64,000 nt of DNA from Malaya genurostris. Lineage: Eukaryota; Arthropoda; Insecta; Diptera; Culicidae. This document shows, piece after piece, positions 55,561 to 64,000 of this stretch. The DNA is taken from the NCBI RefSeq assembly GCF_030247185.1, contig NC_080570.1:149268641-149332640 (forward strand). Direction: 5' to 3'. The notes beneath the pieces are model-generated. The model ran no database searches, was not told where the DNA came from, and worked only from the letters and a program-made list of their open reading frames with translations. The first letter of the stretch is position 1, and every line of letters begins with the position of its first letter. Position numbers and translations under genes: made by a program.

Positions 55561-57591
55561 ATTCATAAACAAATTTTGGTTTGCTTATATTTCCAAAAAC
55601 GTTGTTTTTACAAAGGTAACTTTTTTACCCTATCAGTTGTGAAAATAGCATCGAAAGTACGTGACAAAATTTTGCTCTGGTATCGCGAAAATCCATACTA
55701 CTCACCCAAAATCGTAGAGTGTAGATAACTACCACCAACGCAATAAATTATGTCGGAGTATGTTAGTCGGCAACCAGGATGGCTGGGTTAGGGGATATTG
55801 CAGACCGGAGACCGCTAAAACGTCGGAAAGAGTGCACAGATAAAAATATTTTGTGAATTTACATTTATTTTCATGCACATATTTGGAGCAGATAATTGAA
55901 TGGAATGTTACATTACAAAACTAAGCGATTTGTAAATATACAGTCTTGTTCGATGAAAAAGTAAATGCATTTCAATGTAAATTTACATCAATTATGGTTT
56001 TAAATCAGATTTTCGTTTCAACTGATGTCTGTTTAATAGTACAATTGGTTTACATGTCGTGTAAGTTTCATCTTTTCTTTCTGTGTGATCAGTTGTTTCC
56101 AGAGGAAACCCTAACTCTTCGTCCTAGATGTCGCTAGTAAGATAGGACTGTCGTTTACAATCGTGCATCGAGTTATAAAGAGCAATTTCAGAAAATATTA
56201 GCAGAAAAGGAGGCGAAATTAGAATCGACTTTGGAGGAAACTTTGGACCAGTGTTGGAAAAATCATGATCAGAAAAAGTTCATATAACTATCACTCGTGA
56301 AAAAATCAGTTCAAGAGATTTCTTTAAAAAAAAATTCAGAGACAAAAAATCATTTCCAATATTTTCTTTCATGAAACAAGCACCCACGAAACTCTGAACC
56401 TCGAAGTTCACAAATGATTTTTAGTGGTAGCGATTTCACAGAAGTAACAGGAACGCAGCATTGTCAGCATGTGACGAACATACGGTAGGCGCAGCGTTTG
56501 AATAGTGCGTTTGAATTGACATAACTGTAGTCTGCGCTCCTGTTACTTCTGCTACGTTATTCAAGCTAAATTGGCTAAAAATTTTTAATCAGCGGCATAA
56601 CATGATTTGTGATTGCTTTCATCAATGTTTTTATTATCATTCTATTATTAATCACAGCAATTGCTGCTTTTATTATGGATTATTTATTTATTTATTCGTC
56701 AATCAAATGTAGACTACAGACAAAAAAAAATGTTACAATGGTTTCTTATATGCTATACATTATTTCTACGATTTGGTTTCAATTTTTCTTTCATTTATTT
56801 CCTGGACATAGTTAGATCGATTTTTTGGCAGTTTAAGTGGTGTTATAAAAGCGCATCATTTGATTAACAGGACTATTTTTGGCATAATTTGTTTTATTTT
56901 TTTTCCGATAGTATTTGACGACTTCTGAGATGACGACTAGGAGCATAAAATTTTAGTTGTGAAAGCAATGATTCAGATTGTACCCGTTGAGAAATAATGT
57001 CGTTGATAAAATAGAGCATTGTAGCTTTGCGGCGTTCTTCGAGTGTTTGTAAGTTTATGAGCATACAACGCGCTTTATATGATGGAAGAGGAGTTTCAGT
57101 GAGGATCGCGTTCTCAAGAAATCAGTACTGAACTTTTCTGCAGTGAGTTTTCTGATCGATGATTTTTTTTTGTCCAAAAATCACTTGTGAAAAATTTCAG
57201 TCGCTATTTTAGAAGTTTTGAATTTTTCCCAACACGGTTTCGGACACATCTTCAGCACGACAAACCATAAAATTTCATTTTATTTTCAGATAATTTTCTG
57301 ATATGTTGTGTAGAAAAAGATCTATATTTAAAAAAAATTTAAAAAAAAACATGTAGCGCCCTAAACCACTAAAAACGTATATAATTGACGTTATCAACCA
57401 CAAAACTCCAATTTTATCAATTCAAGCATTTTTTCTAGAAACTATTGACATTTCTAGTCAATATGTAATGAAATTGAAAAAATCTATTCAGTGGTTACCA
57501 AGTTATGAATTTTGAAGTAAAACCAGTTTAAAAAAAAATTTAGAAAATCGATTTTTTGGTTCACCCTGGCATGAAAATGGTCACCCTAATG
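55561..57591. other. AT-rich stretch, no gene recognised
   Basis: Short AT-rich frames around 56600-56870 encode hydrophobic low-complexity peptides in two overlapping frames and look incidental. One inverted repeat (56439-56551) is noted separately. Confidence 0.3.
56439..56551. repeat. 113-bp element with 20-bp inverted ends
   Basis: CAGAAGTAACAGGAACGCAG (56439-56458) is inverted at 56532-56551 with one mismatch. No duplication of flanking bases was seen. Confidence 0.75.
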
Positions 57592-57599
57592 GCAAAATT

Positions 57600-58234
57600 C
57601 AGTGGCGTCTCGTGACGACATTTACGGGTTGTGCACTGCTTATGTGGTATGAAATCAATTGTAACAGCTCGTTGTCCATAAGAGATAACGATTGAGAAAT
57701 AAATATTCGTTTGTGTTTTCCAATGCAATGAAATGTTGATATACTTTCAGATGGGATTTTTTTTATTAAACTTATGTCATTTCATCGACACAATAGAAGC
57801 ATTTGGCGCTCTACACATCGAGCAAATCTGTTAATAATTTCATCAATAAAACCGTTTTGACGTTGCAACTGAGACAACAATTTGTTTTCAACTACCATAA
57901 GCATAAGCGACTGAAGCCCTTCCTGAAGGTATGCATACAAGTTCTCACAGAGCTAAACGTGACAGAGAGAACAACAAATCTTATAACTGAGCTGAGTAAT
58001 TCGATCTTTTCTTGAATCTATGCAGTAACTCATGTGCAAGGCAAAAATACACTACACAGTGACAAGAAATACTTGAAATTTTGTTGGATTGCTATGGACA
58101 AAATCGCTCAGTATTTTTTATTCGGTACCATCCGTCCTCCTTTCATCGAATAAATTGAAAATTTTAAAAATAACTTCACTGAATTTGACCGGTTGTGCAG
58201 TGCACGAGATGCACATGAAGACGAGACGCCACTG
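57600..58234. mobile_element. hAT-like non-autonomous element, copy A (635 bp)
   Basis: The ends are CAGTGGCGTCTCGT and its exact inverse. Perfect 8-bp duplications GCAAAATT flank it (57592-57599 and 58235-58242). GTGCACTGC near the left end and GCAGTGCAC near the right are subterminal inverses. No transposase was found, only short frames. A close relative is at 62793-63377. Confidence 0.92.
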
Positions 58235-58242
58235 GCAAAATT

Positions 58243-58900
58243 AAAAATATAAGGGTCTAATAGTTTTCGAAGCCAAATATTACAAATTTCTGAGAGCGTA
58301 TATCGTATATCGTTTTTGATGAAAAAAATCAATATTTAACAAGAACATAATTTCCCAACTAAAATCACTAGAAAATGATTTCATAGGTCAAATGCGATAA
58401 ATTTACTTATACTTTTCACAGTGCTCCATCGGTGTTCTAGAACTTCTCCTCCAACACCATTTTTGAACAATTAACAGTTACTGACCTCAACATTCGTGTA
58501 AAATAAATGGTTTGTCATACTGAAGACGTGTGCAAATATTCATTTTAATCGAGTATGTGAAAATTGATAATTGATCTAAAATAATTCGATTTTTTTTATG
58601 ATAAGTTTGGTTTAGAGCTACAAATTCCTTGCCAAATCATCAGTTTTCAAAAAATTACTGTTGAAACGAATTCGAATTTGCTCAAGCAATAGCGAATATT
58701 CTTCGAACTCAACTAAATTAAAACTGAAAAAGGGCTCTATCTAACTCGTAAATTTGTTCAACTAAATATATATTAACTCGAAGGTCCGTGATCTGAAATC
58801 TCCAAGTGACATGAAGAAGCCCTATCTATTTCAACTGAATCAAGAAGTTGTGAGTGGCATCACCGACTTTCTTAAATTCTAATTATCAGCCAGTTATTTT
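58243..58900. other. AT-rich non-coding stretch
   Basis: Nothing recognised. Confidence 0.3.
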
Positions 58901-60760
58901 ACTTTAACTTTCCCGAAAAGCGAGAAGACAAGCAACAATCAACTCGCTATCGATTTTCCCATCGGACCATGTGACTGAAAGTGATGGAAACTGTCTCGGA
59001 AAAGAAAAGTTTTTTTTTTGTGTTGAAAACTCTCGGCAGTCGGCGTCGCCACGCCACTGCCGCACTTCATCCGCCTCGTCCGGATTAAAGTTTTGTGTCG
59101 AAAACTTGTGTGGGTTTTTAATTTTTAATTTATTCCTCTCCGGAGTCTGGCTGGTGGGTTCGTCCCATCTTCCGTTCTCCCGGTCGAGGCCCATCCGAGT
59201 GAGTGCGTGAGTATGTATGTATGCGAGACTGTTGGACTGAAACTAGGCCACGTAAAACCTCAACTCGTCGCAACTTTCCGTCGCAGGTCCCACCGTGGAC
59301 AGCAACTTCCGAGTGAAGTTGGATAATGAGTAGACTCGCGTGGGACAAAAGTTTTCGACGACCAACGCTGCGCGGTGGTGGAGGCAGCGGAGCGTTGAAT
59401 TCTGGGCCATCGGCCTTACATCGAGTGTCTTCGGAAAATTTGGCACATACAAAAGCTATACGAGCGCGCGTGTGTGTGTGTGTATGTGAGAGTGGATCTT
59501 TTTGTTATGACTAAGTCACAGACTGAGCGACTGTATTGGTGTGGAACCCAACGCGACATCGTTGATGGCAAACTTGTCGAAGAAGTTTATTTTATAACTC
59601 GCTCACTTTCGAAAAGATATCTTTCTTGAACGCTTCAATGCACGCGGGAAAAGTGGGGGGGATCGAGTGCGGTCGGAACGGCTTTTTCGTCCTCCACGTT
59701 TACTCATTATCGCGAATGTCCTGACGGCTTGTGTTCTGTTGTTTTCGGTATTACTACAGGGAAGTGAAGAAGGGCTTTGTTCGTTAATTCATTTTCCCTT
59801 CGCTCGAGTGCGAGAGCGGGATGAAACTCCTCTCTCTGACGGCATCATCGTCCTGGGTGTGTAAAAATCCGAAGATGACGAGAAGGTTGCGGTCGAAAAT
59901 TAAGGTGGCTTGGGATAGGTTGAGAGGAAGAGGGGGGGAGAATGAAGCCGAGGTAGCGGTTTTGTGGCTTTGAAAAGTGGTGGTTTTTAATACGCTTATG
60001 GCTGTCGTCGTCGTCGTCTTCCAGTGGTAGTTTGCTTGCTACTCGCTTTTTATAATCTTTAATGAAAAATCGATGAAATTCAATGTTTGAAGAAACGCTG
60101 GTTCCGGAACACATGCTAGCTAGCCTTGGGGAGAGCAAGAAATTCTGTAATTTAAAGTTTGATACCTTCCTCTGTGTTTAAAACACGCCAACACAAATAA
60201 CACTTCCCACACAAAACAATTATCATCTATTATTCGAAATGCTTTTCCTGGTGTGGTCTCTGAAGCTGCATGTGAAAATGACCATTTAACCCTTTCCGAA
60301 TTTCCCATACTTTGCCCCCTACTTGGCACCGGAAACGGACTAAGCATTCTTATGGAAAACTAAAGTACAGGTCAGCTCATGTAATATTTAATATCCCCCC
60401 AACATCACAAAACTGCTACTATCATGTGTGTGTACAACAAAACCAGTTAAAATGTCGATTATGCCGTTCCGAAGTGAGTGCAATCCATTAGAAGTATTTC
60501 TCCGTCTGATAGCAGCCACCTGAAAAACGGAAAGCCCGGAGAAGTTCAAATGACCAGTGAGTGGTACAACTGTTGAACACACATAATTAACAATTACTTT
60601 ACCTATTGTTCGACAAAGCGAACCCAGGAAAGTGTGTGGAATTTAGTGCAGTTTAACCGGACCGCTTGGTATTTTTCCGTGGAAGGAAGGGAAGGAAGGA
60701 CGGTACGAGTCGTCGGAGTCGACCAGTGGATAAACTAGGAAGAGTCATTAGGGACGAACG
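58901..60760. other. GC-richer, apparently single-copy region
   Basis: Free of the window's repeats apart from a (GT)n run at 59468-59482 and GTC repeats near 60005-60018. Overlapping frames on both strands at 58900-59450 carry no recognisable domain. The composition would fit promoter or leader DNA of a gene beyond the window, but no proof is visible. Confidence 0.35.
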
Positions 60761-61004
60761 AAACATGGAAAATGCAGTCCTCTTTTGTAGTACGCCCAAA
60801 CAATGATAGATCTATTTTCCGGTAGTTGCATGTGATATGTTTCGCTATACGACCGGAAGTGTTTGTGCTTACGTAACTAGGTATGTCATCCGAATTACAT
60901 AACGGTCAGTAGTGCTTACTTTTAATGCATGCTATAAAGCTACAGGGTTAATTTATTTTGATTTTGAAATTAATGTCCTAACAATTGAAATACTCATTGA
61001 GAAG

Positions 61005-61175
61005 GGGCTGGTGTCCACTAGAAGATGGATTCTTTTTCGGACGGATCCACTCCGGGAGCCGTGTGGCATCCGACGGAAAAAATATTGTTTAGTATATATT
61101 CACTAGGCTCCAGCTTTCATGTCGTGAAAGGCGACAATTGTAGGAATTTCCCTTTCTCTATTTCCAATTACTAGA
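61005..61175 (+). repeat. Second copy of the GGTGTCCACTAGAAG ... GGCGACAATTG repeat
   Basis: Collinear with 37618-37790 and longer in its middle part. Confidence 0.65.
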
Positions 61176-61289
61176 CTCGATTAATCTACTATGTAAATCA
61201 CAAAAATGTTCAAAGAAACTGACAGGTCTTTTCTTTAAAGTTTTTCAAACCAAAACAGTATGTCGAAACAGTATATTTATTATTGAATT

Positions 61290-62296
61290 AGAATTTTTCG
61301 ATCTCCTTCTCCACTAGGCATAAAACATTCTCATCTTTTGTATCAACAGATTACATTTGTCCAAATGATACATAACCAAATCCTAAACTACCCTTATTAA
61401 AGCTACAAAGCTAACTAACAATTATTAATAAAGACTAATTATCTTAATAAAAGTAGCGAGAAAAGATTCGGAAAAGACGGTGTTGAATGGTGTTACGAAA
61501 TAAATTCAAATCAAATTCATCAGAACAAATATTGAAAAACGGTTCATTAACTCCATAGTTGGTTCTAGCACGAGGAATTCCGAAAAACGGATTAAACCGC
61601 AAATTGCGCCGATGAATGTCAACACATCGCTGTTATAGAATACAATCAATTCGAGATTGGATTGAGTCCACGGACAAATGGCAAATCGAGGTACATGAGC
61701 CTTCATTGAAAGTCGTAGCTCAGAAGATTCAATGAATCTCTCCACGGCAGAGGACGCCAAAAGCAGCCTTTCAGTTTGGTAATATGGCGCCTCCAAACAA
61801 CAATAGCATACTCCAGTGTAGAGCGAACTGGAGCGCATTATAATGATTTCAGGCAGTATGTGTTATTGAAATTTTTTGGAATGCGATAGATGAAACCTAG
61901 CATCTTGAGGATATATTCTATGTGACCTTTGAAACTAATTTTGAATCTAATAACACTCCTAGATCCTTGATTGATGTCTCCCGTTTTAGTACCGCTTGTG
62001 AAATAGTGTAATCATACACGATCGTGGTTCGTTTACGAGAAACGGAGATAAGGGAGAGGATCCAGAGGCGTTCGGTACCATTCTGTTATCGTTGCACCAA
62101 ACCGAAAGTAATTTCAACTGTGTCTGCAAGAAACCTGAGTCTTTTTGAATTTTTATGAGATGAAACAGCTTGAAATCGTCGGCAAAAGATAGCGTCATAC
62201 ATTGCATCGAACAATTCAGATCGTTTAGATATAGTAGAAATATGAACGGTCCTAGTTGGCTCCCCCGAGGAAAGCCGGAGCTCACGATGAATAATG
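61290..62296 (-). pseudogene. LINE-B reverse transcriptase, minus strand, decayed
   Basis: Minus-strand reading near 62285-61986 gives SSGFPRGSQLGPFIFLLYLN, DL and LSFADDFKLFHLIK, with the catalytic ADD preserved. Near 61838-61506 it gives APYYQTERL and the post-RT region. The LINE-B 3' tail follows (CTGTTGATACAAAAGATGAG, complement near 61335). It is broken by frame changes. An ORF1-only LINE is inserted in its RT region, which resumes at 63915. Confidence 0.8.
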
Positions 62297-62398
62297 GAGT
62301 AACGCAGTCGCCAACCAGTCAGACACTCTCAGTTCGTGTTTACGGTCGAAACCACAGAAACAAAGACAATACAGTGCAGTGAACAATAGAGTGTAAAA

Positions 62399-63872
62399 AT
62401 GGGCAAATACGAGTTAACAAAGCCTGAAACTTGGCCTAAAAAACCAAATTCAATTTGTATAGATTTCAAGTGTTGCAAAATTAGACCAGCAGCACTTAGA
62501 CCAGAAATTAAAATTTTACTTAAAGAACGAATGCGTCTAGATGCTAATAATATAAGTGAGATTCAATTCAACAAGGCGTCTAACTGTGTGTACATTGTGT
62601 TTAAACGTGAAAGAGATGCATAGAAGTACGCGTGCATGACCTTCCCCTGCAGGCCAGCGATAAGTTCGTTCGGGAGAATATGTCGCAGTACGGTGAAATC
62701 CTTTCCATCGAAAGGGAAGTATGGCGGAATTTTTTCCCCGGTATCCGGAATGCCGTGCGAGTGGTACGTATGCAACTACGTAAGGCAATTCCCCGTGGCG
62801 ACTCGTGACAAAATTCATAGGTTCTGCACTGTTTATGTGGTATGTAACAGTTCGTTGTAAGTGAAAACTAAAACATTGAGAAATGGAGATTCACTTGTGT
62901 TTTTCAATACAATAAAATAACGATATACTTTTGGATGGGATTTTTTATTAAACGTTCCATGATACAATAAAATAATTCGGTCCTCTGTACGTCGATAACT
63001 TTATCAATTGAACCGTTTCAAAGTTGCAACTGAGACAGCAATTTGTTTTCAACTACCATAAGCATAAACTACTGAAACCTTTCCTGAAGATGTGCATACA
63101 AGTTCTCACGGAGCCAAACGTGACAGAAAACATCAAATCTTAGAGCTGAGCTGAGTAATTTATTCTCTTCCTGAATCTATGCAGTAACTCAAGTGCACTG
63201 CAAAGACACTTACACGGCAAAGTTGTTCATTATTTTATATTGGTACCATCCAAACAGGTATCATTGAACAAATGGAGAATCTAAAAAACAATTGAGTGCG
63301 GCTGGGGATGCAGTCAATTCCATCGATTTGACCGGTTGTGCAAGGCACGAGGTGCGCATGAGGAAGAGACGTCACTGGCAATTCCATCTTACATCATTTG
63401 TGGTCAAGGTGGGACACATCCGTGTAAAACGCAGATTACCTATGAAAATCAGCTGGTTACATGTCAGTTTTGTGAACAACCTGCACACTACGGTAAACCT
63501 TGCATTGGAACTGCGAAAAGGACATCTTCAACCAAAGACAAGGTCAACCGTTCAACAACGGAAACTAGTGAGGGCAGTACTCATGTTTCACCATCAAACC
63601 AACCAGCAACTGCAACCAATGTACAACAAGGCGCATCTACAGCAACCAGCAACAAGCTCAAGACTGCGAACAACAAGGAAAACGAAAAGAAGACGGAAAT
63701 CACTAACAAAACCACCGATGCGGCAATGGATGACGAGACGAGCCACGAACAAAGTGCCCCTCAACCTTCGCAGAAGGGAAATGAAAGCTCCTCTCCTCCT
63801 AGAAAAAGAGTGACAACGAGATCCACTTCAAAAAATTTTTTATCCAAAAAATCGACTAATTCGGCCACGTAA
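62399..63872 (+). pseudogene. LINE ORF1 protein, broken by a deletion and a MITE
   Basis: ATG 62399 begins MGKYELTKPETWPKKPNSIC, the N-terminus of a LOA/R1-like ORF1 as I recognise it. A TAG at 62621 marks a junction, probably an internal deletion. A second frame from 62623 codes EVRVHDLPLQASDKFVREN and MSQYGEILSIEREVWRNFFP, then reaches the MITE at 62793. Discounting the MITE and one 8-bp duplication, the frame continues into the third part. That part has a CCHC knuckle (CQFCEQPAHYGKPC) and a Ser/Thr/Lys-rich tail ending at TAA 63870-63872. As it stands no complete protein is made. Confidence 0.82.
62793..63377. mobile_element. hAT-like non-autonomous element, copy B (585 bp)
   Basis: Closely similar to 57600-58234 along its length (CTGCACTGTTTATGTGGTAT; CAATTTGTTTTCAACTACCA). 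It is flanked by perfect 8-bp copies of GCAATTCC (62785-62792 and 63378-63385). Its termini have drifted (CCGTGGCGACTCGT at the left, GACGTCACTG at the right). Confidence 0.92.
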
Positions 63873-63914
63873 AGCTTGTACGCAAATAGGCCTGAATAAA
63901 AATATTAAAAAAAA

Positions 63915-64000
63915 ACAATTCAAATCATTTAGATATAGCAGAAATATGAACGGTCCTAGATGGCTTCCCTGAGGAAAGCCGGAGCTCACGATGAATAATG
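63915..64000 (-). pseudogene. Continuation of the LINE-B reverse transcriptase
   Basis: The same 86 bases as 62211-62296, in the same orientation (minus-strand RT block around the GSQLGP motif). They form the right-hand target duplication. The window ends here. Confidence 0.8.

Larger units (their letters stand above)
62297..63914 (+). mobile_element. ORF1-only non-LTR element (half-LINE) with >=86-bp target duplication
   Basis: A leader of about 100 bp, an ORF1, AATAAA at 63895-63900 and an A-rich end make up the whole insertion; there is no ORF2. The 86 bases before it (62211-62296) recur after it (63915-64000, up to the window edge) with about five to eight substitutions. A hAT-like MITE is nested inside. 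Confidence 0.8.

Noticed and set aside
61986..62285. Host gene on the minus strand near the right end
   Set aside because: GSQLGPFIFLLYLNDL and FADDFKLF are reverse transcriptase motifs, so it is a LINE remnant.
1..64000. LTR retrotransposons, CRISPR arrays, bacterial operons or viral genes
   Set aside because: No long direct terminal repeats with integrase or protease motifs, no spaced short repeats, and nothing bacterial or viral was recognised. The content is eukaryotic transposons plus one spliced gene.

Overview
The window looks like repeat-dense intergenic DNA from a mosquito, most likely a culicine with a large genome (Aedes-like). The signs are an I-clade non-LTR retrotransposon, several DD37E (ITmD37E-type) Tc1-like transposases of the kind known from mosquitoes, mariner remnants, tRNA-derived SINEs, many MITEs, and one host gene with typical 66-69 bp introns. 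The species cannot be fixed from the sequence alone, and all family assignments were made by eye.

Layout. 1-3.0 kb: a decayed I-like LINE copy and a mariner remnant. 3.93-9.98 kb: a full-length 6.05 kb I-like LINE with a perfect 13-bp target duplication, intact ORF1, and ORF2 broken only by one in-frame stop. 10-12 kb: a foldback repeat invaded by another element. 13.3-14.6 and 20.4-21.7 kb: apparently single-copy, GC-richer DNA. 14.7-19.25 kb: a strand-asymmetric purine-rich array. 19.45-19.88 kb: a 421-bp hAT-like MITE with an 8-bp duplication. 23-25 kb: a repeat element with an internal 719-bp duplication. 25.0-26.9 kb: a three-level nest (DD37E transposon inside a TTA-flanked MITE inside another transposase). 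29.6-34 kb: a tandem ~163-bp repeat, mariner pieces, and a 1.3 kb element with ~180-bp terminal inverted repeats. 35-49 kb: mostly AT-rich DNA with scattered repeat relics and one candidate orphan exon (37228-37468).

The one confident host gene is a three-exon astacin (M12A) metalloprotease on the minus strand (51790-50645, 336 aa). Next to it is a nearly intact DD37E transposase whose reading frame is split only by a SINE (52.9-54.2 kb). The right end (57.6-64 kb) holds two copies of a second hAT-like MITE. One of these sits inside an ORF1-only LINE derivative, which is itself inserted in an older LINE reverse transcriptase gene.

No host pathway is visible. The window is mainly a record of nested transposition, and precise target duplications allow several insertions to be ordered in time.
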